From positions 209,633,730 through 209,697,729 of the forward strand of contig OU015495.1 in assembly GCA_907164885.2 (NCBI GenBank): 64,000 nt of DNA, written 5' to 3'. Positions within the stretch are counted from its first letter, which is position 1; each line of letters begins with the position of its first letter. This document shows, in pieces, positions 48,615 through 60,213 of the stretch. A model generated the notes under the pieces. The model was not told the DNA's origin and ran no database searches. It worked only from the letters and a program-made list of their open reading frames with translations. Position numbers and translations under genes: made by a program. Origin of the DNA: Dolomedes plantarius (Eukaryota > Arthropoda > Arachnida > Araneae > Dolomedidae).

Positions 48615-49301
48615 AGCTGTACACATTTCTAAGTGGAATTAAAGGTCTGTGTCATTTAGGTATAACATGAACCCATTTTGAGCATTTTCGGTTGTAAACT
48701 CCTTGATTTAGAAGGTTGATTTTATATAAGTCCTATATATTCGCATAAGTAATTAATGTGTATGTGTAGACAGAGATTTTTAGAGAATGTCATTTTTTCT
48801 TTCAACTCTGGATGGTCAGTAACTTTTCTTGTCATCTATCTCTTCCTGCCAATTCTTCCTTTTATATTTTCAGGTTTCATTCAGTTGATTCTGTTTGCCA
48901 GTCTATACAAAATGTAAAGTAAGGGTCACTGCGTGCGACGTTAGAAATGACCAGATGCATTTATAGCTACGTTGCATATACGCAAATGCTTATATGTAAA
49001 TATGTAAAGAAGTATAAATCATTTGCTGTGTATATCCATTTATATAATTCAGTTAAAAAGAGTAAAATATCTTTCATGTATAATAACAAGAAAATGGAGG
49101 CATTATTACTTTAACACTTTTGATCTCTTTCAGATATATCAGTACTTCAGAGACCTATGTGCCTTCTATTTCTAGCATTGGTTATATTGACTGAATCGAC
49201 ATTTTGTTGCTTTACAAAAGCTGGTTTTCCTAAAGAGAGATAATGTCGTGGCAGATAGAGAGAAAAAATAAATGCAAAGGAGATTGGTTCTTATGAAAAT
49301 C
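48615..49301. other. AT-rich stretch, nothing recognised
   Basis: No element ends or gene. Confidence 0.5.
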
Positions 49302-49506
49302 GTGTAAACCAGGGGTTCCCAACCTTTTTATAGTACCGTACATGTAGGTTGTAAAAAATTTGATGACCTACCGGTAGACCAAAAATTTTGAAATGGGGAA
49401 TAAAATGCAATGGAGAACATTTGTAATAAAGACAAGTAACTTGGGATATATTTTTATCGCTAAACATATACATAAAATATAATAATCACTTTAAAGATAT
49501 ATATAA

Positions 49507-49612
49507 TTAGTGAGAAGGTTGGGCCTGTTTATTATTAAACAAAGAAGTAATATCGGGCTCAATGTTTGTCAGCTTAAGGCGAAGATTCGATTCAATGTGC
49601 AGCAAAGCTCTA
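49507..49612 (-). pseudogene. hAT transposase, last part of dimerisation domain
   Basis: The minus strand reads ALLHIESNLRLKLTNIEPDI and ends KQAQPSH with its stop at 49507. This is the C-terminal end of the hAT dimerisation domain in the ZBED/Charlie-type lineage. The piece before it lies across the inserted element, at 50996-50918. Confidence 0.9.
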
Positions 49613-50915
49613 CAGAGGCTGTTCGCACATTTTTTTGACGATTTTTGTAAGCGGTAATAAAAAATCGTTTGCTGCAAAAGAAATAATAGCAATTGTACTA
49701 TGTTTTTAAAAGTCAAAATTATCGTCTGCGGCTTGAAAGTTTTGTTTCTATTCAAAATGGCGTTTTTAACAAAGCAGTGATTCGAAGGCTACATTTATGC
49801 TCTTTCCGAAGAGAAATATGCATACTCCGTTATCCAAAAACGATGTGAGAGTCATGGTTTTGTGATATCTAAAGCGTCGATAGGTAATATCGTCAACAAG
49901 AAAGGAAAAAAAACGTCAAATTGGAGCCTCAAGGGGGACAAAAATTCCAAACAAGTATCCAAGGAAAAAACGGACATCTTCGACTATTGCAAAGGTACGT
50001 TGTTTAATGTTAAAAGAAAATCCCCCTAGTCAAAGGGCAGTTGCAAAATCATTCAAATGATCGGTGTCCACTGTAAACAAAATGATAAACGTTGATTTAA
50101 ATCTTAAGAAAGCGAAAAAACGCAATGTGCATCGTCTTCTTCCAAATCGTATCGCTGAACGCAGGACACGCTGCAGATTTCTATATGAGAAACACTTATC
50201 GAAAGAAAAATGGAAAACAATTGTCACAATAGATGAATCATGGGTGTATTTAAATGATTGCAACAAAAAAAGAGTCATTTATTATCATAAAAGAGGGAGA
50301 AAAAAATTTAAGTACATGGTTCAAAGAATCGAAAGAAAGTTTTTCTATGGGATTCATGATTGTTGCTGGTTTTTCTTATAATGGCAAGTTAAAAATAAAG
50401 AGAGCTGAAAAAAATGTCAAGGTTAACTCCAAATACTATCAGGAACATATTTTATCGCCAATTTTTCTGACTGAAATACCATCTCTTTACCCACAGTGCC
50501 ATCAATCTGTGAGACTCCATCAGGACAAAGCTAGCTGTCACACATAAAAATCCACTGTAAATTTCCTAAAAGAAATGGAATAAAAAACTAGTATAAAGGC
50601 CATACCCTTCACTGATATCCCTACTAAATCTCCCGATGTATCACCTATGGATTTTTGTGCTTTCGGACTTTTAAAATCTGCATTATCTAAACGTCGTCCC
50701 AAAACCCTTACAGGATTCTGGAAAGCTGTTCAGGAGGAATGGGATAGAATACCTCTTCTGACACTTCAAAAGGCATTATTATCCTGGAAATTGCGGTGCC
50801 GAAAGATAGTTCAGTATAAGGGATGTCAAGAAGAACATTTAAAACACAAGAATTGTATGTAATTTAGTTTGTGAATACAATATACATCGTCTAAAAAATG
50901 TGTGAACAGCCTCTG
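49613..50915 (+). mobile_element. IS630/Tc1/mariner-like element inserted in hAT
   Basis: Inverted ends of about 28 bp read cagaggctgttcgcacattt and, inverted, cagaggctgttcacacattt; both continue to gacgat. TA flanks both sides. The element is 1303 bp with a plus-strand transposase. Confidence 0.95.
49757..50862 (+). pseudogene. IS630-like transposase with D..D..D motif, interrupted
   Basis: The frame starts at the ATG at 49757 and has a stop at codon 8. A helix-turn-helix region follows (VIQKRCESHGFVISKASIGN), then KMINVDLNLKKAKKRNVHRL. The first catalytic Asp is in TIVTIDESWVYLNDC (50230), the second in SVRLHQDKASCHT (50524), the third in KSPDVSPMDFCAFG (50635). The second and third are in phase and 36 residues apart, with two stops between. 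The C-terminal RRPKTLTGFWKAVQEEWDRI and WKLRCRKIV match the family. Several frame breaks around 50250 make it inactive. I recognise this lineage from arthropod genomes, but it has no name I can give. Confidence 0.88.
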
Positions 50916-50917
50916 TA

Positions 50918-50996
50918 TATTTGGTTTTCATCGCAGTCATTGCAGAAAATCCCTTTTCACATAAATATGTGGTAGCAAATGGCATAAAAAATTGTA
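50918..50996 (-). pseudogene. hAT transposase, first part of dimerisation domain
   Basis: The minus strand reads FMPFATTYLCEKGFSAMTAM then KTKY, the diagnostic hAT block, and breaks off exactly at the TA where the IS630-like element inserted. It continues at 49612. Upstream sequence to 51349 is decayed. Confidence 0.9.
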
Positions 50997-51357
50997 CTGT
51001 TTGGCAAGAAACTTCTCAGGCGCAGTTACAATTCTCAAACTCAGTTATAATTCGCAGGCGAGTGCCAAATTTTTATAGGGAGGTCATAGACAACACATTC
51101 AGGTGTAGACTTTATCTTTTGAGAATAGGTAAATCCCATTAAAGTATTACAATACAAACAATGGATAAGAAATTCCAAACTAAAATATTAAAACCTATGA
51201 ATTATTAGTTATTATAGTCATTTCTTTTCTTTTTTTGTAATACAGATTTTTAATAGATTTTTGTTTTAAATTGCAAAATCATTGGCGTACCGGTAGCTGC
51301 TTGTCCGCGTACCGGTACTGGTACGCGTACCCAAGGTTCGGAACCACTGGTGTAAAC

Positions 51358-52015
51358 CATAATATTGAAAATAATGCAAATTCAGTCATCTTCGAAAACA
51401 ATTAAAATTTAAAAAATATGAATTAAATTATTATCGCACGCATTTGCGCTATGTATTATATTAAAATATAAATGTTATTTCTTTATAACACGCCGCCTTT
51501 TTTCAGTATCCTTTATCTTACACCTCATGAAAAATGTACAACAACATTTTGCTCAGTTTTGAATCGTAAATTAAATTTCAAAAAGACTTGTATTGTTGAT
51601 AAAAATGTAACGCAATTTCCAACAGTTTTACAGTGCCTAGAGCTATGAAAAATATTGTTCAAATTTTGAAGAAAGTGGTTTAATCTATGTAACGTAATTT
51701 ATCAGAAACTTTTAAAAAGTTTTGATGTACTTAAATAATTACTAGAGAAATTTCCACAACTGCTCTAAAATTTGATAAAAGGATTTTTTCTTCCCGAATT
51801 AAATAGATAGAATTCATCCATCATACTTCATTTATGAACATATGTTTTTATAAATAATTTCATTCAAAAGCATACAAATTTATAAATTGGTAATTTTAGG
51901 AAGAATTACTAATACGCACAAACATATTAGGTATATTTACAGGTAAAATAGTTTTGTATACAAAAACTTTCTCTCTCTCGCCCTTTTTCTTTCAAAACAC
52001 ACATACAGGGTGTCC
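51358..52015. other. AT-rich stretch, nothing recognised
   Basis: No gene. Confidence 0.5.
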
Positions 52016-53135
52016 ATAATTAAACTTCCCTCCTTTAAAGTTGTCTACAGTCGAAACAATTGTTCAGAAAGTTATGAAATATTGTGTAGGACATATTGAA
52101 GGGATGGAAATTTGTTTGAGCGAATAAAAAAATTAGTTCAAAATTTCACCACTAGAGGACTTTTTTGATGAATTACACATTTAGCCAACATATACTATAG
52201 TTAAAGAAATTCACTACAACAAGACATGTACAACATGACGGCCATCATGTTCAGCTACCATTTGAAATCGTAAGATAGCATGGTCTAGAGCTGACCGCAG
52301 TGTGTCCGCGGAAATGCCGAGAACATGTCGTGAAATGCTGTCTTTTAGATCAGGTATAATTCTTGGTTTATCAAGACTGACTAGATGTTTCACATGCCCC
52401 CAAAGCCAAAAGTCGCATGGGTTGAAGTCTGGGGATCGGGGACTCCACAAATTAGGAAAGTGGCGGCTGATGACACGTTCTTCTGTAAAGGGATTTTTTA
52501 GAACGTTCTTAACACGAAGGCTATTGTGTGGAGGAGCTCCATCTTGCATAAAAATTGTGCATGAAAGGCACTCACGTGATTGCAGATTCGGAAAAATTTT
52601 ATTCAGCAACAAGGATGCATATCGCTCCCCGGTGACCGAGCATGTTGCTGGACAAATGTTACTGGACCAATAGCAAGCACGCTGAAAACAAAATCTCCAT
52701 GAAAGTTTCTAGGTTTTATAACAGCTTCTGCTCTACGTCGATAAAAATTAATTTGCATATTTGTTTCTTCTTCGTTCCTTCAAATCTTTTGTCCGAAAAT
52801 TAGTTATCGAACAAGTTTCCGATATACTTTGCAATCAATTTAAAGATTGTAAAATTTAATGAGTATGTGTTATTGTGTTAGGGTGACCTATGGATAAAAA
52901 TATGGTGAAATCATAAGTAAAAAACCAGTCGTAAATGTGTAAAACATTAAAAAACCACCTCTGTTAGTGAAATTTTGAATTAATACTTTTATTCGTTGAA
53001 ACAAATTCCCATCCCTTCAATATGTCCTGTACAAAATTTCATAACTTTCTGAACAATAGTTTCGACTGTAACCAACTTTAATGTAGGGAAGAAAAGTAGG
53101 GATCTAAAGTAGGGAAGTTTAATTATGGAAGCCAG
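52016..53135 (-). mobile_element. Mariner element with complete ends, internally deleted
   Basis: Ends read cagggtgtccataattaaac and, inverted, ctggcttccataattaaact, each beside TA. Subterminal blocks catattgaagggatggaaat and its inverse extend the inverted repeat over about 130 bp. At 1120 bp it is slightly short; the N-terminal half of the transposase is missing or unrecognisable. Confidence 0.9.
52214..52700 (-). pseudogene. Mariner transposase, C-terminal half
   Basis: The minus strand reads CSVTGERYASLLLNKIFPN, SCTIFMQDGAPPHNSLRVKN with the second catalytic Asp, and NLWSPRSPDFNPCDFWLWGH with the third, 34 to 45 residues on as in mariner relatives. The tail ISADTLRSALDHAILRFQMV and the stop at 52214 are intact. 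The uninterrupted frame covers 52612-52214; upstream, the first catalytic Asp and DNA-binding domain are not found before the right end. Confidence 0.9.
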
Positions 53136-53138
53136 TAC

Positions 53139-53198
<60 letters not shown>
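53139..53198. repeat. (TA)n(TG)n microsatellite
   Basis: It begins four bases after the mariner element's end. Confidence 0.95.
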
Positions 53199-53199
<1 letters not shown>

Positions 53200-53733
53200 T
53201 GGATTTAGATTTTCTACTTTTTCGTTTTTCTACTGAAGTTTAACTCTTACCATTGTCAACAGATGGCGATACTTCTGAAGTTTGCCATCGCTCTCACTTC
53301 CCGCGAGGTAAACCAGTTGCATGTAGTCTTGGAGGAGGGACGTGTCTTTTTGCTCGGTTTTCTATTTGTATTGCATTATAGTGCACTGTGAGCGCACATT
53401 TAATGTCAGTTTCTGTGGAAATGTATCTACAAGTTTGAAATATAGACATGCCGACATTCTTCCGCGTGAGTATCTAAATATTGCCTTATACTCGGCTAAT
53501 TTTCACCTTTCAATAAAGTCAGTTCTACAACATGCTTGTCATCATTTGAAAGTTATCAACCTGCTGATCTTTTACATTCTTCGTGTCCAGAATAGAGTCA
53601 TAGGAAAAACTCAGCGACCGTCTTAGCTGTCATTGAATCTTTTATCCCATATTTGCTGTGTGGGTCAGTTATTTTCTACCAGTAAGAATTCTGTAATTCT
53701 GTTTAACTTTAAGTGAACTAAACTTACACAACC
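53199..53733. other. Spacer with a CTCF-like motif
   Basis: The sequence tcaacagatggcga at 53256-53269 repeats the motif seen in the fold-back element at 9.3 kb. Otherwise no element could be identified. Confidence 0.4.
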
Positions 53734-54306
<573 letters not shown>

Positions 54307-54310
54307 TGAG

Positions 54311-54863
54311 AATTAATGGATCATCCACCAAATAACATAATCCACCAAATATCAATTTAAAAATAACATAATCCTGCGTAGCCATATCCGTGGCAACAGA
54401 CCCTCTACTTGAAGGTCTAAAACAAATTAAATTTTCGAGCTGGCCGGTCCCGGTTCCTGTCGACTTTTTCCTTTCTGTATTTATTTCTGATTACAAGCAA
54501 AGTTAAATAGCAATACATCAACGAACACCTCGACAGGGATTTATCGGGGGCGCATCTGCCCTCTCCTGGTCATTGCGCAGCGGTCAGAGGATTTGCCACA
54601 GCTCGCGACCATCGAATCTCGTCCTTCAACCTCAGGTCTCGTCGCCGATTCCCTCGGAAAAACTCGGGGTTCATTTTTCCCCTTTTCGTATTGTCCCCTC
54701 CCCAGGCTGGTCTTCCCCGTAAATTGATTGTTCTGTTCCATGCATTTTATTCGTGGGCAGGATGATACGACATCCCCACGATTGACTCACGCGGTATTTT
54801 TATTTTCGTGAAAGTTGGTAGGGCCCTTGTATCTTCGTGGAATTTTGCTTCCTCTCTATCCAA
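54311..54863. other. GC-richer spacer, unidentified
   Basis: Bases 54430-54800 are clearly less AT-rich than the surroundings. A 66-codon minus-strand frame at 54541-54741 is basic and polar with no recognisable domain. It could be an LTR leader or a host exon; nothing distinguishes these. Confidence 0.4.
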
Positions 54864-54984
54864 GTGCCTGTGCACACTTGCGGCAAAAGTACTCGGGACT
54901 CTGCGTTATTTTCAATCTGCGTTCCAGTGCACACTTTCGCGGTGATAGGCGTCAGCGGCAGTCTCTCTTTTGCCACCAACCGAG

Positions 54985-55207
54985 ATGGATCGTACGCGCG
55001 CCCAATTATTTAAGAAGAAAAGTTGTTTTTTCTTACTTAGTCTACAAGCATGTTAATCGTGAAAATAGAATTAGAAAAAGGAAGCACTGGATCCGTCCAT
55101 ACAACAGCGAGGGGTACTTGAAGGGAGCGCTTAATGTATGCTTGATGGATCTCAGGGAAGATGGTGAAAAGTTTTTTAATTATTTTCGGACGACCCACTT
55201 AAAATAA
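54985..55207 (+). pseudogene. Harbinger nuclease (HARBI1-like), N-terminal fragment
   Basis: The recognisable part reads RKRKHWIRPYNSEGYLKGAL, then NVCLMDLREDGEKFFNYFRT, the conserved N-terminal region of Harbinger transposases that precedes the DDE domain. The frame continues to the left into terminal-repeat sequence and so has no reliable start. It ends at THLK. The entire DDE catalytic domain is missing, removed by the internal deletion. Confidence 0.85.
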
Positions 55208-55250
55208 ACTTAAATTCTTGACCATCTAAAAGTTTTGTTATCTAATGTTC

Positions 55251-55469
55251 TTATTTTAATAAAAGTTGTAAAAAATTATACTTACCGGTTGCATTTTTTT
55301 CATTCTCCGTTTTTTGGCTGAAGTTCTCAATAATGGTTTCACAAATATTTTCCCAAGCAGACTGTTTCTGTATTCGGTCTTTATAGTCATCATGACTAAC
55401 ATCCCAAATTATCGGGCGAGATTTTACTTCGTCGATGAAAAGTTCGACATCCACATTTTCATCAGACAT
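55251..55469 (-). CDS. MADF-domain exon of a Harbinger element
   Basis: Starting at the Met of SDENVDVELFIDEV, the product shows VKSRPIIWDVSHDDYKD, QSAWENICETIIENF, the pattern of the MADF (Myb/SANT-like, Adf-1) DNA-binding domain. In Harbinger elements this second protein helps bring the nuclease to the ends. The coding sequence is followed by a perfect splice donor, GTAAGT, at 55285-55280 after KNATG-type sequence, so 55286 is probably the true exon end and the frame beyond it is intron. The downstream exon is missing. A frame to the right (55526) extends the ORF but lies in the terminal repeat region. Confidence 0.75.
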   Translation of the reverse strand: MSDENVDVELFIDEVKSRPIIWDVSHDDYKDRIQKQSAWENICETIIENFSQKTENEKNATGKYNFLQLLLK

Positions 55470-55722
55470 CGTGTAAAGAGACTTCACGAGCTGGATAGGA
55501 GATAAAACCCTGCGGCAGATGTGCACTGCCCAGTAGACGAATGAGTACTACCAGCTATCGGGTTACAGGAATGTGCCGCGTGTTCCACAGGAACCTGCGG
55601 CGACCTGGGAGTGGCGCCGGTGGCACGTGTGAATCCCAACAGTAGTTGCTCTGCATTTCTTCTTATCGGATTGAAAATAACGCAGCGTCCCGAGTACTTT
55701 TGCCGCAAGTGTGGAGCGGCAC

Positions 55723-56097
55723 TAAGAAATTACGGGGTGCGTTGATTCCTAGAAAATGATGGCTCTACTCCTTCGGAGCAGGTGCTTGACCGGTCCCTTC
55801 CAATATGGCCGTTTTACGACCCATAAATGTGTTGACGGAAAAAAATGGCGATATCACATACTGTTGGAAGGAGTCAAAATATCCCAATTGCGAATCCTTC
55901 ACAACATAATACTTCGGAGAAATTTATCGTTGAACATTAGAAGAATTTTGCTTAATATCTATATATTTAAGTTTCTAGGCCGACTTTTTGGGCAGTCCGA
56001 GAGAGAAAACTGCTGCATCCATTTACTTCATTTTGGTCTGAAACGAAAGATTGTAATCTGTTGATTTGTCAAATGTGGTTTTTGTAACCGCGATTTC
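55723..56097. other. Spacer, nothing recognised
   Basis: Short open frames only. The sequence agaattttgcttaatatct at 55941 recurs at 56766. Confidence 0.4.
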
Positions 56098-56480
56098 TAA
56101 TAATTAGCGATAATTTACAATTAAAAATTTTGTTTCTGCGCATGCTCAGTGGCATGTTTAAGTCTGTCTTTAGAAACTCACTGTTTCTGCGCATGCTCAG
56201 TGACTTGTTTTAATGATAAACAAATTCATTCCGATGAGTCTCTCTAGATCTCTCTGCCATTTTTATTTTTATGATAATTATGTTTGTGAAATATAACATT
56301 AAACCCGACGGAAAATGTTTATTTAGCGCTGTTTAACTAGCGATAATTTAAAATAAAAAAAATTGGTTTCTGCGCATGCTCAGTGTCATTTTTAAACCTG
56401 GCTTTAGATACTCACTTAGCACGAGGCCGCTAAAACACATTAATGTGTTTCTGCGCATTATTATGATTTTCAACATTTAG
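56098..56480. repeat. Tandem duplication with NRF-1-like motifs
   Basis: The unit beginning agcgataattta at 56106 recurs at 56339. Each contains tttctgcgcatgctcagtg followed by gtctttagaaactcac or gctttagatactcac. The motif ctgcgcatgctcagtg is found at 56137, 56184 and 56367, and a shorter tttctgcgcat at 56447. Confidence 0.85.
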
Positions 56481-56609
56481 CAGTGACGTGTTGAGTATAA
56501 TTTGTGTATTAGTACATTTATTTACTATCTAGCCGTCATGTTTTGACGGGTACCAACTAGTCAGATATAAACATACAATTGTTAAATACGTAAAATAAAG
56601 TAAATGTAA

Positions 56610-56890
56610 GAGATAGACGTAAAATTGCTAATTGAATTTATTCTCCCCTCTCAGTTCAAAACGATCTTTTTGCTTCTTAAATATACCGTCTTCTGATTCC
56701 AGGATACAGCGTAGTGTAGGGGATCGATTAATTCCCTTTAAAGAAATTCATCCTTGAACTTCTAGAGAATTTTGCTTAATATCAGAGACAAACGTAAAAT
56801 TGCTAAATGAATTTATTTTCCTATCTCATTTCAAAACAATCTTTCTGCTTCGTAAATATACTCTCCTTCTGATTCCAGGATAGTCTCTAA
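56610..56890. repeat. Tandem duplication, about 174-bp period
   Basis: acgtaaaattgcta occurs at 56618 and 56792, and both copies go on to tcttctgattccaggata. Diverged, noncoding. Confidence 0.82.
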
Positions 56891-56899
56891 TGACCCATG

Positions 56900-58541
56900 A
56901 ATTCATTCTTTTCAAAGAGTCCTTCAGCCAGAAGAAGAAAAAAAACGCCTCACTGATTCTGCGGTTAAAATACTCAGGAGTCTTCTATTCAATTTTTTTT
57001 CGTCAGTTCTGAATGAGATTTTTGAATCGATGAAGAAACGGACCAAATGTGATTGTTCTATTTTCTAAAAGAACGCTGTTGCTGGTGGCGCAGTTTAACT
57101 TAAAAAAAACCATTTTTTGGGGGAAACAAAGTTTGTTTTTAAAAAATAATCCAGCATAAAATTTTTTCTCAGAAGATTAATGGTTATAGTTGTCGCATCA
57201 TATAGTTCGAATAGCATGATGTTCATGATCAAAAGAACTAAAGTTTATTCATGTCTTTTCTTCTCCCTTTTAGATAAGGTTAGAGTAGCGGGGATCTAGT
57301 TTAGTTTTGGAAGAAAGTTTTCATTATGCAATGGCATAATATTTGATGTTATCCATTGGCGAATAGCAATAAGGGTGATAAATGGCGACATATATTGTGT
57401 GTGCGCTTCTAGGATATAAACTATAATCTCATTTTTGTAGCTTTTTGACAGTCTAGATGATATTTATTTCTTACACAAACATGTGAAATAAAAACAGAAA
57501 GTGAATCAAAAAGAACTTTCCAGAATTTTACTCTTTTTACTTATATTTGGAAAGAAAATTCATCTTAGACTGGAGGTTTACCAAGTAATGACTTCTTAGT
57601 AAACCTCTTAGCTGTAAATGATCTAAACTCTTTTCACTCACGGTAAAACTCTTTAATCAAACAAGTCGTCAACTAACTCTCATAATTACACGTCTAAATT
57701 TGCATATGTCTCAAACATGCATTTAGTTATCGTTAACTATTACTCATAGCAGAAAATGTTTACTAAATGCAGAGCGATGGCCATAAATATATAACTTAAA
57801 TTTTTAATATAAGAGTAACAGATTTTCGATATTTGCAGTATGTATGGATTATTTCTCTATGGGATTTACCGCGCATAAGAATGTAAGAAAACCATTGAAT
57901 TTGAAAACAAAGCTGTTTATTGTTGATAATCAGCTAGAAATCCTGTATCTTTAGCAATATATCTATATCTCATTTTATGTAATTATTTTTCTACGTTCTT
58001 ATTTTTTCGTTTCAGAGCGATGACGTCACGCACAATGAGAGTATGAGTTTAGAAGAGCTTTTTAGTCTTTTTAGCCGAGCATTAGAGATTTAGAACTTTT
58101 TAGGCTAATCTCTTGAGCAGAGCCTTCACTTTTGAGGAATGATTTGGCCGAGAGTTTTTGCTACAGGCGAGTTGCAACTTAGAGTACTTGCGAAAGCAGA
58201 GATTCAAGATGAGTGCGCTGAATTTCTTCATAACGTACCGGTCAGCTTAAGAGTTGAAAAAATACGTACCCACGCGAACTGCTCGTTAAAGTAGCTCCTC
58301 GGTTAAGGACGTAGAAGGGGGGAAATGATTTACTCACCGTTAATGGATCTAAAGGTGCTATTCTTTTGGAAAAGTGCTTGCTTACTTAAACAATTTGGTT
58401 TCTCTTCATCAATCAGAAAATATTGTAAATGCACAAATGTAGTTCGCTTCTACAGAACAATTCTCAATTTGACATTCATCTTTCAACTTATCACCTATTA
58501 TTCTGAATCTCTTGTAGTTTCACCGATGAAAGTGGAAAAAA
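56900..58541. other. AT-rich stretch, nothing recognised
   Basis: Bases 58015-58320 are slightly less AT-rich and contain a CRE-like gatgacgtcacgc at 58019. No gene supported. Confidence 0.45.
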
Positions 58542-59640
58542 ATGCTGAAACAGTGTCAAAACCACGCTATCCGTTTGGCAACTGGAGGTAAAAAATCAAC
58601 GCCCATAGACGATATGCTGCTCTGCCCTGAAAATAGGACAATTCAATCAATTTTTGAGGAGATGGCTTTACTTCTATGGGAAAAAATACTTCGAACACCG
58701 CGTTATCTCTCTGTTTGGAACTGCAAAGACCACAACAGCGAGACCTCCAAAAAAGAATTTTCGCAGAGAGCACTCGAGCTGAAAGAACTTTTCGATCTAA
58801 TCCTTTTTTCCTGGGCAACTGCAGTTGTCTCGCAATTCCATTAATCTAAAACAGCTTAACGTCTGTCCTTAATCTAAAACTAACGTGCTTAGGTAGTTTT
58901 ATTTTTATTTATAATGACAAGTAATAAATACAAGCAAGAAAAAAAGGTACAACAAAACAAACAAAATAAAGTAAAACGAAAAAGGAAACAGGAGCGTATC
59001 AATTCTTCAATTCTCCATGCTTAAGAAATTTACCAGTCCAATAGTGTAAATGTCATTGTCATACGAAACAGTTAACACATTTTACCCCGAACAGATTGGC
59101 TCCGGGTTTTTACTGGTGGTTTTCAAATGGACAACTCCAAGAACTCTAGTGCTGGTGCATTTCGTGAACTTTTCTGTACTTATGTCTCGGCTGGGTGGCA
59201 TGGTACCGCTTTTGACAGATAGCTTGAGGCACATTCATACCTGAATCCTAGACTGCATCAGTTTTCGAGGACTCTCATCCTTTGTGATTACAAAGCCACA
59301 CTACCGGCCATCCATTCCTCAGCCACTCCACAATCAAATGATACCATCATTCAATGGCAGTTAAGCCTCAGTTAGTTTATCTGATAGATGCAAATTGATA
59401 GTTCTCTAATGGATCCCTGGTCACTACGCAATGATTTATCTCCCCATAATTTGCGTTACAATTCTATGGAACTTATTAAACGGAAGAATCTCAAAGATAG
59501 ACTTGACGGCCTGTTTTTGGAACGAAACACCTCAAAACCATGCTGAAATCAAATTTGTAACAACCGGAAGCATTCAAGAGTTATGGTTGTGGCCCTATTT
59601 CGTCTCAAAACTGACTGGCAAGCCATCTACAGCAGATTAA
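58542..59640 (+). pseudogene. Non-LTR retrotransposon remnant (end of RT and RNase H)
   Basis: The frame from 58542 reads LKQCQNHAIRLATGGKKSTP and EEMALLLWEKILRTPRYL, the linker between reverse transcriptase and RNase H in Jockey/I-type elements. Broken frames near 59130-59200 read SAGAFRELFCTYVSAGWHGT and LEAH, matching RNase H, and WIPGHYAM-like sequence appears near 59410. The final region near 59560-59640 reads VVALFRLKTDWQAIYSRL, the family's C-terminus. Multiple stops make it inactive. The upstream reverse transcriptase is absent. Confidence 0.75.
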
Positions 59641-59646
59641 AATTTA

Positions 59647-59703
59647 TTTTACATATGAAATTTTACATATGAATTTTACATATGAAGTATTTTACATATG
59701 AAA
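59647..59703. repeat. Short repeats ttttacatatgaa after the LINE remnant
   Basis: Four copies of a 13-16 bp unit follow the coding remnant directly, as in non-LTR elements with a microsatellite-like 3' tail. Confidence 0.85.
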
Positions 59704-59757
59704 CGCCTTATCTAATTTGTAGAATTGGGAATTTTCTTAATGTTTTACCTTGAAACC

Positions 59758-60213
59758 TGTAAGGTTTGCATAAGAATCGATTCACGAGAATCGAACTTTT
59801 AATTGAATAAATTAAAGAAGCCGCTTGAGATATGCTAATTTCAAGGCATACGCGGTTGGTATAAATACCAAGCAGATAGATTAAAGAAGAAAAGTGAGAG
59901 GGAGGCCAATGTAAGGTTTACGTAACATTCGATTCACAAGAATCGAACTTTTAAGTGAATAAATTAAAGAAGCCGCTTGAAATATGCTAATTTCAAGACA
60001 TACGCGGTTGGTATAAATACCAAGCAGCTAGATTAAAGAAGAAAAGTGAGAGGGAGGCCAATGTAAGGTTTACATAAGATTCGATTCGCAAAAATCGAAC
60101 TTTTAAGCGAATAAATTAAAGAAGCCGCTTGAGATATACTAATTTCAAGGCATACGCGGTTGGTATAAATATCAAGCAGCTAGATTAAAGAAAAAAAGTG
60201 AGAGGGAGCTACG
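59758..60213 (+). promoter_or_regulatory. Three tandem 152-bp promoter units with TATA dyads
   Basis: Each unit begins TGTAAGGTTT (59758, 59910, 60062) and includes gattcac..gaatcgaac and the dyad ttggtataaataccaa at 59856 and 60008, with ttggtataaatatcaa at 60160. The TATA box is embedded in two inverted 7-base arms. The single-copy LTR at 34740 has only one such unit. Promoter function is inferred from position and motif. Confidence 0.8.

Larger units (their letters stand above)
49310..51349 (-). mobile_element. hAT element interrupted by an IS630-like insertion
   Basis: Ends are caggggttcccaacc and, inverted, cagtggttccgaacc. An exact 8-bp duplication gtgtaaac lies at 49302-49309 and 51350-51357. 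Both ends carry accggtac-type subterminal repeats (the right one strikingly CpG-rich). It retains only the C-terminus of a hAT transposase on the minus strand and has a 1.3-kb element inside. Confidence 0.95.
54864..55722. mobile_element. PIF/Harbinger element, internally deleted
   Basis: Inverted ends share cacacttgcggcaaaagtac and continue to gcgttattttcaatc on both sides (54872-54926 and 55666-55712). The outermost bases, gtgcc, also match. Target duplication is CAA/TAA, imperfect. It retains parts of both genes of a typical Harbinger pair: a nuclease on the plus strand and a MADF-domain protein on the minus strand, facing tail to tail. Confidence 0.85.

Noticed and set aside
54541..54741. 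66-codon minus-strand gene
   Set aside because: Basic and polar with no recognisable domain. It cannot be told apart from chance in a less AT-rich stretch.
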